Source: Mycobacterium montefiorense | GTDB taxonomy: Bacteria > Actinomycetota > Actinomycetes > Mycobacteriales > Mycobacteriaceae | DNA length: 45,982 nucleotides | Direction: 5' to 3' | Assembly: GCF_003112775.1 (NCBI RefSeq) | Contig: NZ_BFCH01000016.1 | Location: 1 to 45,982, forward strand | Part shown: positions 9,548-18,432 of the stretch, one piece after another | Numbering within the stretch: position 1 is the first letter of the stretch | Layout of the letters: each line of letters begins with the position of its first letter | Notes under the pieces: generated by a model | What the model was told of the DNA's origin: nothing | The model's database searches: none | The model's input: the letters and a program-made list of their open reading frames with translations, nothing else | Translations under genes and position numbers: made by a program

Positions 9548-11133
9548 TGCCGAACTCCTTTGAGCTGGATGGGCGCGGCCCCTCGGACCGGCAATTGCTT
9601 GCCACCGGCACAGCGGTCGTAGTGGTCACGGCCTTGCTCACCATCGCGATGTTGCTCAAGTCCACCGGCCGGCTCAACGACTACGTTCGGGTGGTCGCCG
9701 ATCTGGTCAACGTCGGCGACGGTCTGCCGCAGAAGTCGGACGTCAAGTATCACGGCGTGCTCGTCGGGATGGTCGACGACGTGGTTCCCGCGTCCAACGG
9801 AAAACCCAACTACGTCCACATCGATCTCAAAGAAGAGTTCGCCAAGTCGGTTCCGGCGTCCGTAACCGCCCGAGTGGTGCCCAGCAATGTGTTCGCCGTG
9901 TCGTCGGTGCAATTGGTAGGCACCCGAAACCAGGAGAGCCCCGGCTCGACGATCAGGGCGGGCGCCCACATTCCGGAAGACACCCGGCTTCCGACCGTGC
10001 TGTTCCAGACGACTGTCAGCAAGCTGCGCGACCTGCTGGCCGCCGCCGGACGAGGCCGCGACGATAGATCCGTGGGGATCCTCGCCGCGCTGGGTGCCGC
10101 CACCGACCACCGCCGCGGCGCCCTGTTGACTGCCGGGGGGCAACTGAATCGCCTTCTCGATCAACTCAATTCGATTGTCAGTACTGACTCCGGTCCCTCG
10201 ACCGTGTCCGCGCTCGTCGATGCGGCGCACGGCCTTGCGCAGACGGCTCCCGACCTGCTCGACGCCCTGCACCAGGCCGTCGAGCCGATGCAGACCTTCG
10301 CCGAGACGCGCGGGCAGTTGGCCTCGTTGCTCTCCGGCGCCGAAAACACGGTCGGAACCACACGCGAATCGTTTGGTAACCACATCGACCAGCTCATCAG
10401 GATCACCGGCGATTTCACGCCGGTGCTGGGCATCCTGGCGATGAAGTCCAATAACTTCGTGCCCGCGGTGGCCAAGTTGGACAACCTGGCCAACAGGTTC
10501 ATGGAAGAGGTCTGGGTGCCGGGAAGAGACGTCGGCAACATGCGCGCGATGCTCACATTTACCCCTAGTTCCAGCTACACCCGCGCGGACTGTCCACATT
10601 ACGGAGAACTCAAGGGGCACAGCTGTTTCACCGCACCGCTCATTCCGGTGCGCCCGGACCTGCCGGAAGTGCTGTTGCCGCAGAACTATCAGCCGCCCAT
10701 AGATCTGGCGCCACCGCCGGGCACGGTCATCGGTCCGGACGGGAACCTCGTCGCGGTCGGACCGCCGCTGATCAATCCGAGCCCCAACCTGACCGATCCC
10801 AATCCCCCGCTGCCGGACTGGCTTCCGCCGTCGCCGCCGGTACCGGGCAGTGCGAATCCCAACAACCCGGCACCGGGGGCACCAGCGCCGGCATCACCGC
10901 CGCCGGACGCTCCATGGGTGGCCCCGGTGGCACCGAAAGCTCCGTGGATACCGCAATCGTCCTTCGGCGGAAACGTGGGGCCCATCGGTAGCCAGTACGA
11001 GCGAAACATGTTGAGCGTCATCACCGGCCAGCCGGCGACGTCGGCAACTGAGTTGCTGCTCGGCCCGGTCGCCCGCGGCACCACCGTGTCCTTGAAGCAG
11101 GGTCTGAAACCTCCACCCGGAGGTCCGAACTGA
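9547..11133 (+). CDS. mceA: Mce family protein A
   Basis: MceA is one of six MlaD-domain subunits that build a hydrophobic conduit for lipids across the periplasm. From GTG 9547 it is 528 residues. It has a membrane anchor at about 18-38 and an MlaD domain at about 45-125 (VADLVNVGDGLPQKSDVKYHG, then TARVVPSNVFAVSSVQLVG). A helical Mce region follows to about 340 with CPHYGELKGHSCF near its end, then a long proline-rich tail from about 385. An open frame runs 155 codons further upstream but lies inside yrbEB in another frame, so the GTG overlapping the yrbEB stop is the start. The N-terminus does not resemble that of the Mce1A-Mce4A proteins as remembered. Confidence 0.9.
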   Translation: MPNSFELDGRGPSDRQLLATGTAVVVVTALLTIAMLLKSTGRLNDYVRVVADLVNVGDGLPQKSDVKYHGVLVGMVDDVVPASNGKPNYVHIDLKEEFAKSVPASVTARVVPSNVFAVSSVQLVGTRNQESPGSTIRAGAHIPEDTRLPTVLFQTTVSKLRDLLAAAGRGRDDRSVGILAALGAATDHRRGALLTAGGQLNRLLDQLNSIVSTDSGPSTVSALVDAAHGLAQTAPDLLDALHQAVEPMQTFAETRGQLASLLSGAENTVGTTRESFGNHIDQLIRITGDFTPVLGILAMKSNNFVPAVAKLDNLANRFMEEVWVPGRDVGNMRAMLTFTPSSSYTRADCPHYGELKGHSCFTAPLIPVRPDLPEVLLPQNYQPPIDLAPPPGTVIGPDGNLVAVGPPLINPSPNLTDPNPPLPDWLPPSPPVPGSANPNNPAPGAPAPASPPPDAPWVAPVAPKAPWIPQSSFGGNVGPIGSQYERNMLSVITGQPATSATELLLGPVARGTTVSLKQGLKPPPGGPN

Positions 11134-11134
11134 C

Positions 11135-12196
11135 ATGCAAATGAGATTTCGTGGCACGCTGATCGGCCTCACCTTGTTCATGGTCGTCGCGTTGACCCTC
11201 ACCTGGCTGGTCTACGTGAGCCTGCGCCGTGACGTTGCCGGCAATACCGCCAAGTACTCGGCGTTGTTCACCGATGTCTACGGGCTACGGGAAGGCGACG
11301 ACGTCCGCATGGCCGGGGTGCGGGTGGGCCGAGTGGAAAGCGTCGAGCTGGACGGGAAACTCGCGAGAGTCTCGTTCGTGGTGCAGACCGAACAACACCT
11401 GTACGGGAACACCGTCGCCTCGGTGACGTACCAGAACATCGTCGGACAGCGCTACCTTGGGCTGGCTTTGGGCTCCGAGGGCAGCCAAGAGCTGTTGGCG
11501 CCCAACAGTGTTCTGCCGCTGGCACGCACCGAGCCATCCTTTGATGTCACCGCGCTACTCAACGGCTACGAGCCGCTGTTCAGCCTGCTGAACCCGCAGG
11601 ACGCCGACAACCTCACCAAGGGCATCATCACGTCGCTCCAGGGCGACAGCTCGTCCTTGACCACGCTGATCAGCCAAACATCAACGCTGACACAAACTTT
11701 CGCTGGTCGAGACCAGGCTCTCGGCGCCGTGATCACCAACCTCAACAAGGTGGTCGGTAATCTTGCCCAGCAGAACGACAATCTAGACGGGGTCATCACC
11801 CAAACCCGCGAGGTCGTTGACCAACTCGACCGACGGCGTCCGGAGCTGGTCTCCTCGTTGGGGTCACTGTCTCGGGTAATGGGCCGTCTGTCGGCCTCGG
11901 CAACCGACGTATACCCGGCACTGCGCGAATTCGTCGACCGCAAACCCGGTGTCGCCAGGCACCTGATGGATGTCGAACCGCAGGTGGCTTTCTTCGGCGA
12001 CAACATCCCGCTGCTGCTCAAAGGGCTGGTCCGAGTCGGCAACCAGGGCGCCTACGGCAACGCCTACGTGTGTGACGTGAACTTCATGGGGTTCTTCCCC
12101 GGCCTCAACGATGTGGTGCCGATCATCGTCGCCGCCGCCACCCCGGGAAACAAGATGTGGCACACGCCGAGATGCAGGAGCACGGCTAGTGGCTGA
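11135..12196 (+). CDS. mceB: Mce family protein B
   Basis: Second Mce subunit, 353 residues. It has an N-terminal membrane anchor (about 6-29), an MlaD domain with YGLREGDDVRMAGVRVGRVESVELDG, then a helical domain rich in heptad-like repeats (LTTLISQTSTLTQTFAGRDQ, then NDNLDGVITQTREVVDQL) and a terminal Mce block with NQGAYGNAYVCDVNFMG. GGAGG at 11119-11123 sits 11 bases before the ATG. There is no proline-rich extension, in contrast to MceA and MceE. The stop at 12194-12196 lies just inside the mceC start region. Confidence 0.9.
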   Translation: MQMRFRGTLIGLTLFMVVALTLTWLVYVSLRRDVAGNTAKYSALFTDVYGLREGDDVRMAGVRVGRVESVELDGKLARVSFVVQTEQHLYGNTVASVTYQNIVGQRYLGLALGSEGSQELLAPNSVLPLARTEPSFDVTALLNGYEPLFSLLNPQDADNLTKGIITSLQGDSSSLTTLISQTSTLTQTFAGRDQALGAVITNLNKVVGNLAQQNDNLDGVITQTREVVDQLDRRRPELVSSLGSLSRVMGRLSASATDVYPALREFVDRKPGVARHLMDVEPQVAFFGDNIPLLLKGLVRVGNQGAYGNAYVCDVNFMGFFPGLNDVVPIIVAAATPGNKMWHTPRCRSTASG

Positions 12197-13244
12197 TTCA
12201 TCCGTGCGGCTTCGACTTTCGGCGATGAAGAAGCGTCCGTTGGAGAGCTATCACAAGACGTGGCTCGGGTTTATCGCCGTCGCGGTGGTGGCGGTGCTGA
12301 TCGGCGCCATGCTGGCGGTGCACGCACTCGGTGCCGGATACCGGCATTACACCGCGGAGTTTTTGCAGGCCGCCTCGCTGCGGCCCGGGAACCCGATCGC
12401 GGTCGCGGGTATCCCGGTGGGCGAGGTGACGAGCATGAAACTCGCCGGCGATCACGTCGAGGCGGGCCTGAAGATTCGCGAAAACGTGGTGCTGGGCAAG
12501 GATTCTCGCGCCAAGATCAAGGTCACCACCATCCTGGGCTCACGCTATCTGTCGGTGCAGCCCGACGGCCCGGCGGCGCTGCCACACAACACTTTTGACC
12601 TGTCGCACACCGAGGTTCCCTACGATCTGCAATCAGCACTGAAGGACGCCACCACGACGTTCGAACAGGTCGACTCCGACAGATTCGCTGAGTCGCTCGC
12701 GGTGCTGGGCAAGCAACTCGCGGGCCTGCCCGCGGTGGTACCGCAGGCCATGAAGAACATCGGATCGCTGTCATCCATCATCGCGGTGCGCCGTGACCAA
12801 TTGGGCCAGTTGCTGGAAAGCACCGAACGGGTGACCAACACGTTGCGCCGCCAACAAGCCGGCCTCGGCAATCTCATCAACCAGGGGCAGGACCTGCTCG
12901 GCCAATTCGTCGCGCGGCGAGCCGTTTTCCACGCCATGATGCAATCACTGACCAACCTTGTCGACACCATGAGCCAGATCGTCGTCAACGATCGATCAGG
13001 TCTGGACTCGCTGATCGCCGACATGCGCGACTTCACCGGCATGATGGCCAAACACGACGACCTGCTGGGCAGCCTGCTGCAGATCAGCCCGATCTTCTTC
13101 CGGGAGGCCGCCAACCTGACCGGCGAGGGCAATGCGGTGAATTTCAACGCCAACAACGTCCCGCTGATCGACTCGTGGATGTGCGCAATCAGCGGCCGCG
13201 CCAAGCAGTTCGGCATGATCGAATACTTCAAGGACTGCAAGTGA
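12189..13244 (+). CDS. mceC: Mce family protein C
   Basis: Third Mce subunit. From GTG 12189, which overlaps the mceB end by 8 bases, it has 351 residues; the alternative ATG at 12225 (MKKRPLESYHKTWLGF) would shorten it by 12. It has a membrane anchor at about 25-46, the MlaD core with FLQAASLRPGNPIAVAGIPVGEVTSM and ILGSRYLSVQPDG, and a long helical part. It closes with the conserved Mce end NNVPLIDSWMCAISGRAKQFG. It ends without the long proline-rich tail seen in many MceC proteins. Confidence 0.88.
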   Translation: MADSSVRLRLSAMKKRPLESYHKTWLGFIAVAVVAVLIGAMLAVHALGAGYRHYTAEFLQAASLRPGNPIAVAGIPVGEVTSMKLAGDHVEAGLKIRENVVLGKDSRAKIKVTTILGSRYLSVQPDGPAALPHNTFDLSHTEVPYDLQSALKDATTTFEQVDSDRFAESLAVLGKQLAGLPAVVPQAMKNIGSLSSIIAVRRDQLGQLLESTERVTNTLRRQQAGLGNLINQGQDLLGQFVARRAVFHAMMQSLTNLVDTMSQIVVNDRSGLDSLIADMRDFTGMMAKHDDLLGSLLQISPIFFREAANLTGEGNAVNFNANNVPLIDSWMCAISGRAKQFGMIEYFKDCK

Positions 13245-14362
13245 CGACATCGAAACTCAGGTCTAAGGCGCTGGCCATCGGCGCCGCCCTGGTGGTGCTG
13301 GCCGCAACCGCCGGTATCGGCTGGTGGTATCTGGGATCTGACCAGGACACCATCACGGTGACAGCCCAATTCGACAGCGCCTCAGGTCTTTACCAGGGCA
13401 ATGTGGTCGCGGTACTGGGTATGCCGGTGGGCAAGATCATCAAGATCACCCCCAAGGGCGGCTACGTCGAAGTCGAATTCACCGTCGACCGCAACGTCAA
13501 GGTTCCCGCTGGCGCCCAAGCCGTCACGGTGTCCACCTCCATCCTCACCGACCGGCAGATTGAGCTCACGCCGCCCTACCGTGGCGGCCCGATCCTGGAA
13601 AACCACGACACCATCGGGTTGACCCGGACAAAGACACCGGTCGAATTCAGCCGCGTGCTCAACGTCCTCGACAAGGTGACCAAGTCACTGGAGGGAGATG
13701 GTCACGGCGGCGGGCCCGTCGCCGACGTGCTCAACAACGGAACCAAAATTGTTGAGGGCAACGGCGGGCAGATCAAATCGACGCTCGACGAACTGTCCCA
13801 CGCACTGCGCCTTTCCAGCGACGGCGGCGCTCAGACTCGCGAGCAAATCACCACGATTATCAAGAACATCAGCACGTTGTTCGATGCGGTGGCGGCCAAT
13901 GACGGCAAACTGCGCGAATTCGCCTCCACCATCCACCAAGTCAGCCAGATCATGGCCGACGAGGAGATCGGTAGCGGCAGTACCGGAAGACGATTCGACC
14001 AGCTGGTCCAACGGGCCGGCGACCTGCTCGACGCCAACCGGGACACCATCAAGCAGAGCCTGCTCAATGGGAACTCCACGCTGAAAAGAGTTACCGACCA
14101 GCGGCGCGACCTCGCCGAACTCCTCGATGTAGCGCCGATGCTTGCCGACAACGCCTACAACATGATTGACCGGGCCAACGGTGCCGTGCGCGCGCGCTTC
14201 CTGACCGACCGGCTGGCCTTCGACAGCCAGTACACCAAAGAGATCTGCAACCTGATGGGCTTACGGCAACTCGGATGCAGCACCGGCACAATCCAGGACT
14301 TCGGCCCGGATTTCGGATTGACCTATGTGCTCGACGGCATGGCCGCGATGGGGCAGAAATGA
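13241..14362 (+). CDS. mceD: Mce family protein D
   Basis: Fourth Mce subunit, 373 residues from a GTG that overlaps the mceC stop as GTGA. It has a membrane anchor at about 9-30 (IGAALVVLAATAGIGWWYLG) and an MlaD domain with DSASGLYQGNVVAVLGMPVGKI and STSILTDRQIELTPPYRGGP. A helical region follows with repeated Leu/Asp heptads. The C-terminal block is CNLMGLRQLGCSTGTIQDFG, in which the two cysteines could pair. The longer frame to 13175 reads back into mceC and is not used. Confidence 0.9.
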   Translation: MTTSKLRSKALAIGAALVVLAATAGIGWWYLGSDQDTITVTAQFDSASGLYQGNVVAVLGMPVGKIIKITPKGGYVEVEFTVDRNVKVPAGAQAVTVSTSILTDRQIELTPPYRGGPILENHDTIGLTRTKTPVEFSRVLNVLDKVTKSLEGDGHGGGPVADVLNNGTKIVEGNGGQIKSTLDELSHALRLSSDGGAQTREQITTIIKNISTLFDAVAANDGKLREFASTIHQVSQIMADEEIGSGSTGRRFDQLVQRAGDLLDANRDTIKQSLLNGNSTLKRVTDQRRDLAELLDVAPMLADNAYNMIDRANGAVRARFLTDRLAFDSQYTKEICNLMGLRQLGCSTGTIQDFGPDFGLTYVLDGMAAMGQK

Positions 14363-15582
14363 TCACCGCCCGCGCCCGAAGCATGCTGGCCATCGCGGCC
14401 GCGGTACTGATCAGCTCGGGATGTGCCACGAATGGCCTTGCCAGCCTTCCTCTTCCGGCTCCGGGGCTGGGTTCGGGGGGATACACCCTGACCGTGGTGT
14501 TCTCCAACGCGCTCAACCTCCCAATGAACGCGAAGGTAAAACTCGCCGGCGCCGATGTCGGGCAGGTCGAAGCGATGAGCGCGCGCAACTACACCGCGGT
14601 CACCACGCTACGGATCAGAAACGACGTGCAGCTGCCGCGGGGCAGCACCGCCGAATTACGCACCGCCACACCACTCGGCGACGTATTCGTGGCGCTGAAG
14701 CCTCCCGCCGATGATCCCGCCAGCGATCCGATGCTGCACAACGGCGACACCATTGGCCTGGATTCGACGGCGGCCGCCGCGACCGTCGAGTCGGTGCTGA
14801 GTTCGGCGGCGATCCTGGTGAACGGCGGGGCCGTGCGCAATTTCACCAACATCATCAATGGTTTCGGCAAGGCGACCGGCGATCAAGGCCAGGCTTTCGG
14901 ACAACTGATCAGCAAGTCCAACCAGCTGGTCGGCACACTCGACACGCGGTCCGACCAGATTTCAACCGCGTTGACCCAATTGTCCCGTCTGGCCGACCAA
15001 CTCGATGCCAAAGACGCCGCCATCACCGATCTGATGACCGCGGCCAGGCCCGCCACCGCGACCCTGGCCGACAATACCGCCGAGCTTTCCAGCCTCGCCG
15101 TGCAGGTGGGTGACACCTCCCGGTTGCTGGCCAGGTTCCCTTCGATCGGCGGAACCGACACCAGCGGCCGAAGCATCATCCGCGACCTCAACACCATCGC
15201 CGGGGCAGCCAATGACGTCGCGGTAAGCCCGGACACCAGCTTTTACGCGTTGAACAGGATGATTCCCCCGTTGGTCAAATCGACTGCGGGAAGCGCGATT
15301 TCAGTGCATGTGGGGGTCGACAAACTGATCCTCGGATCGATTCCCGACATCGGCTTTCCGGGCGACATCGGGCTGCACGGACCACACCACTACAACGTGA
15401 ACCTGCTCGTCGGCACTCTGAAGTACACCCTGTGGCGGCTGCAGGAACGCGTGGTCGGGCGGGGGCCGAATTCTCCGCAGGTTCCAGTCGTTCCCGACCC
15501 GACTGTTCCGGGACAAATCGATATCGCCCCCGACCCTCCCCCGCCGGCACCGGGCCCACCGCCACCCGGACCTCAGCCATGA
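14359..15582 (+). CDS. mceE: Mce family lipoprotein E
   Basis: Fifth Mce subunit and the usual lipoprotein of mce operons (LprK/LprN position). The 407-residue protein begins with a short signal sequence ending in S-S-G-C at residues 19-22. The -3 position is Ser rather than Leu, so lipidation is likely but not certain. The MlaD domain follows (FSNALNLPMNAKVKLAGADVG), then the helical part and a terminal Pro-rich tail PDPPPPAPGPPPPGPQP. The ATG overlaps the mceD stop as ATGA. A lipid anchor would tie the Mce needle to the outer leaflet of the plasma membrane. Confidence 0.9.
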   Translation: MITARARSMLAIAAAVLISSGCATNGLASLPLPAPGLGSGGYTLTVVFSNALNLPMNAKVKLAGADVGQVEAMSARNYTAVTTLRIRNDVQLPRGSTAELRTATPLGDVFVALKPPADDPASDPMLHNGDTIGLDSTAAAATVESVLSSAAILVNGGAVRNFTNIINGFGKATGDQGQAFGQLISKSNQLVGTLDTRSDQISTALTQLSRLADQLDAKDAAITDLMTAARPATATLADNTAELSSLAVQVGDTSRLLARFPSIGGTDTSGRSIIRDLNTIAGAANDVAVSPDTSFYALNRMIPPLVKSTAGSAISVHVGVDKLILGSIPDIGFPGDIGLHGPHHYNVNLLVGTLKYTLWRLQERVVGRGPNSPQVPVVPDPTVPGQIDIAPDPPPPAPGPPPPGPQP

Positions 15583-16829
15583 TCGCCGCCATCGCCAATG
15601 CCGTGGTTCGGGTGGTGCGGGCCGGCCACCGCCAACAGGTCTGGTTGTCGGTGCTGGGACTGGTGCTGACCTTGGTCGTCGCGACCGCGTATCTGCTGAT
15701 CGGCGCCCTGCGGGTGACGCCGTTCGCATCGTCGTATCGGGTCACCGTGCAGTTGCCGGAATCCGGCGGCTTGCTGCCCAACCAGGATGTCGCGTTGCGG
15801 GGGGTGCGCATCGGGCGGGTCGAGTCACTACAGATCACCGACACCGGAGTCAACGCCGTCGCCAGCATCTCGTCGACGGTGCGGATCCCGGCCAACAGCG
15901 TCGTGCACGTGTCGGCGCTGTCACCGGCCGGGGAGCAGTACATCAACTTCGAAGCCGAATCCGATGCCGGGCCGTATCTGCACGACGGCAGCCACATCAG
16001 CCCGGACCACGCGACCGTCCCGGTCAGCCTGGCGCGGTTGCTCGGTGACGCCGACGGTCTGCTGGCACAGGTCGACCCGCGCAAGGTCGAGCTGATCAAG
16101 AAGGAACTGAGCCTGAGTAAGGAGGGTCCGGCGAAACTGGCGGCGATCGTCGACGGCGGCACGTTCCTGTTGTCGACGCTCGATTCGGTGCTGCCCCAAA
16201 CGACCAGCATCATCAAGACCAGTCGCGTGGTGCTCACCCTGGCGAACGACAAGAACGCCGGCTTGGCCGCCACCGCAACCGAACTCAACCGCACGCTGTC
16301 CGGGGTTGCCCGAATGCAAGCCGGCTACCGGAGGCTGACCACGCAGACACCACGCGCGCTGTCGGCGGTCGACAATCTGTTCTCCGACAATTCCGACACG
16401 ATGGTGCAGTTGCTGGGCAGCATGGCCACCATGTCGCAATTGCTCTACCAGCGAGTGCCGGCGCTAAACGCGCTGTTCCCCGACTACCGCGGCTCGGTGC
16501 TGGACGCCGTGGCAAGCGCCTTTCATGACCATGGAGTCTGGGCGATCGCCGATCTCTATCCCCGCTACGTGTGCGATTACGGGACGCCCGCGCATGCCTC
16601 GTCGGCCGCGGACTATTACGAGCCGTTCATGTACACCTACTGCCGCGACACCGACCCCGCCGTGTCGATCCGCGGAGCCAAGAACGCGCCGCGCCCGGGC
16701 GGCGACGACACCGCCGGCCCGCCGCTGGGAGCGGACCTGGGACGAAGAACCGACCCGACACCGAAGGGCCGCTTCACGATTCCCACGCCATACGGCGGTC
16801 CCCCGCTACCGATCGAACCGCCGCACTGA
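15579..16829 (+). CDS. mceF: Mce family protein F
   Basis: Sixth Mce subunit, 416 residues, start ATG overlapping the mceE stop as ATGA. It has a membrane anchor at about 24-46 (LSVLGLVLTLVVATAYLLIG), an MlaD domain with LPNQDVALRGVRIGRVESLQ and VSALSPAGEQYINFEAES, and a helical domain. A C-terminal section carries RYVCDYGTPAHASSAADYYE and TYCRDTDP, which place three cysteines that may form disulfides. The order A to F, all on one strand with 1-8 base overlaps or gaps, is a complete mce set. Confidence 0.9.
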   Translation: MIAAIANAVVRVVRAGHRQQVWLSVLGLVLTLVVATAYLLIGALRVTPFASSYRVTVQLPESGGLLPNQDVALRGVRIGRVESLQITDTGVNAVASISSTVRIPANSVVHVSALSPAGEQYINFEAESDAGPYLHDGSHISPDHATVPVSLARLLGDADGLLAQVDPRKVELIKKELSLSKEGPAKLAAIVDGGTFLLSTLDSVLPQTTSIIKTSRVVLTLANDKNAGLAATATELNRTLSGVARMQAGYRRLTTQTPRALSAVDNLFSDNSDTMVQLLGSMATMSQLLYQRVPALNALFPDYRGSVLDAVASAFHDHGVWAIADLYPRYVCDYGTPAHASSAADYYEPFMYTYCRDTDPAVSIRGAKNAPRPGGDDTAGPPLGADLGRRTDPTPKGRFTIPTPYGGPPLPIEPPH

Positions 16830-16862
16830 CGACCAACCTAAGCTCGAGGCTAGGAGAAGATT

Positions 16863-17591
16863 GTGACCGCTACATCCGAGAAAGTTGCCGAGGCCGAAAT
16901 GCCCGAAGCGCCAGGCTCAGAAGCCGAACCCGAAGACGTCGACAATTCCGACGCCAAAGACTCCGACGCCGACGTCAAGGACGTTGACGCCGAGGAATCC
17001 ACCGAGGCCGAATCCGAGAGCACTGAAGCGACAGCCGAGGACGACGAGGATATTCCGTTCGGGCGTCAGGCCAAGAAACCGAAGCGCGAGAAGGTCGCGC
17101 TTCGCGAGCGGCCCTGGGGGAGATATCTGCGTCGCAGCCTGGTCCCGCTGTTACTGGTCGCCTCACTTTCCGTTTCCGGCTTCCTCGGATGGAAGTTATG
17201 GCAAGAGCATCAGGTGAAGGTGGCCGGCCAGCAGGCCCAGCAGGCGGCGATCGCCTACGCGCAGGTGCTGACGAGCATCGACGCGAACAAGGTCGACGAG
17301 AATTTCAGGCAGGTGCTCGACGGCGCGACCGGCGAGTTCAAGGACATGTACACCCAGTCCAGCGTGCAGCTTCGACAGCTGTTGATCGACAACAAGGCGA
17401 GTGCACACGGGGTGGTGGTGGACTCGGCCATTCAATCCGAATCCACGAATAAGGTTGTGGTACTTGTCTTTATCGATCAGACCGTGGCCAACTCGCAGTC
17501 ACCCGATCCGCGCATCGACCGCAGCAGGATCAAGATGACCATGGAGAAGGTCGATGGCCGTTGGCGGGCCAGCAAGGTTCAGCTGCTGTGA
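16863..17591 (+). CDS. Mce-associated membrane protein (Mas)
   Basis: The 242-residue protein has an extremely acidic N-terminal third (about residues 8-60, dominated by Glu, Asp and Ala) and a short basic patch KKPKREKVALRERPWGRYLRR. One transmembrane helix follows at about 95-112 (LVPLLLVASLSVSGFLGWKLW). The NTF2-like extracytoplasmic domain has AYAQVLTSIDANKVDENFRQVLDGATGEFKDMY and VVLVFIDQTVAN. This layout is typical of Mce-associated proteins that stabilise or dock on the Mce complex. AGGAG lies just before the GTG at 16863. The gap after mceF is 33 bases, the largest in the operon. Confidence 0.88.
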   Translation: MTATSEKVAEAEMPEAPGSEAEPEDVDNSDAKDSDADVKDVDAEESTEAESESTEATAEDDEDIPFGRQAKKPKREKVALRERPWGRYLRRSLVPLLLVASLSVSGFLGWKLWQEHQVKVAGQQAQQAAIAYAQVLTSIDANKVDENFRQVLDGATGEFKDMYTQSSVQLRQLLIDNKASAHGVVVDSAIQSESTNKVVVLVFIDQTVANSQSPDPRIDRSRIKMTMEKVDGRWRASKVQLL

Positions 17592-18355
17592 TCGCAAGAG
17601 TCCTCGCGGCGCTCGTATTAGCCTCCGCTGCAACGATTCCCAACGCCGCCTACGCACGAGCGTCTGCCTCGTCGTTCTGCGGCGAGCTCGGCGGCGACTG
17701 GGACGGCCAGTACTGCCACACCTCGGTGACGTCAGAACGCAACGCCGTCCGCGACATCAAGGTCGCACTACCGAGTGAGCTCATCGACAACCCGGCCACC
17801 AGCGGCGTGCTGCGCGACTACCTGCACACCTTGGTCAACAACTGGCGCAACGCCAACACGAGCATGGCCGCCGACAGCTATGGCGAGGAGAACTACGAGA
17901 TCTTCCGGCACGGCAACCTGCTGAGCGTGGTGTTCCACGAGGACTACCACGCCAACGGGCCCAAACCCAACAACGCCTACCGCACCTTCACGTTCGACAT
18001 GGCCAGCGGCCGGCGGCTGCAGCTGACCGATATCGTTAACGGCAATCCGCTGACCGCCATCCCGCCGCTGGCGCAGCCCTACATCGAAACCGCGTTGAAT
18101 CAGGCTCCGCCGCCACATGACCCGGGGACGTACCCGTTTGTCGTCGACCGCTGGACGCCCGACAAAGTGTACTCCGGCGCGTACAAGGCGTGGGCGCTGA
18201 CTCCCGACGAGTTGATCATTTACATGCCGGACTATCCGGTCGGCCACGACGAGCCGATCAACTTCTCACCCGGGCTGCCGCAGTGGTACATGGACGGCGG
18301 CACCGTCTCGGCACACATCCCGCTCACGGCGCTCGGCCCGGTACTGCGCATCTAG
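17588..18355 (+). CDS. Secreted RsiV/MPT64-like (DUF3298-type) protein of the mce operon
   Basis: From GTG 17588, overlapping the previous stop as GTGA, the protein has 255 residues. It starts with a signal peptide (VIARVLAALVLASAATIPNAAYA, positions 1-23 approx.) and a plausible AYA cleavage site. The mature part resembles MPT64/DUF3298 proteins: FCGELGGDWDGQYC (possible disulfide), YRTFTFDMASGRRLQLTDI, then WALTPDELIIYMPDYPVG and a terminal HIPLTALGPVL. DUF3298/RsiV domains bind extracellular ligands such as glycans in other bacteria; here the ligand is unknown. M. tuberculosis mce3 also ends with genes for small exported proteins, so a role beside the Mce transporter at the cell envelope is a reasonable inference. 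Confidence 0.8.
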   Translation: MIARVLAALVLASAATIPNAAYARASASSFCGELGGDWDGQYCHTSVTSERNAVRDIKVALPSELIDNPATSGVLRDYLHTLVNNWRNANTSMAADSYGEENYEIFRHGNLLSVVFHEDYHANGPKPNNAYRTFTFDMASGRRLQLTDIVNGNPLTAIPPLAQPYIETALNQAPPPHDPGTYPFVVDRWTPDKVYSGAYKAWALTPDELIIYMPDYPVGHDEPINFSPGLPQWYMDGGTVSAHIPLTALGPVLRI

Positions 18356-18432
18356 GCGGCGACCTCGCCGGTCTCCGCGTACAGTAGCGGTGGTTAAGTC
18401 AGCTAACTAACGCGGAGACACCAGGAGCCGGC

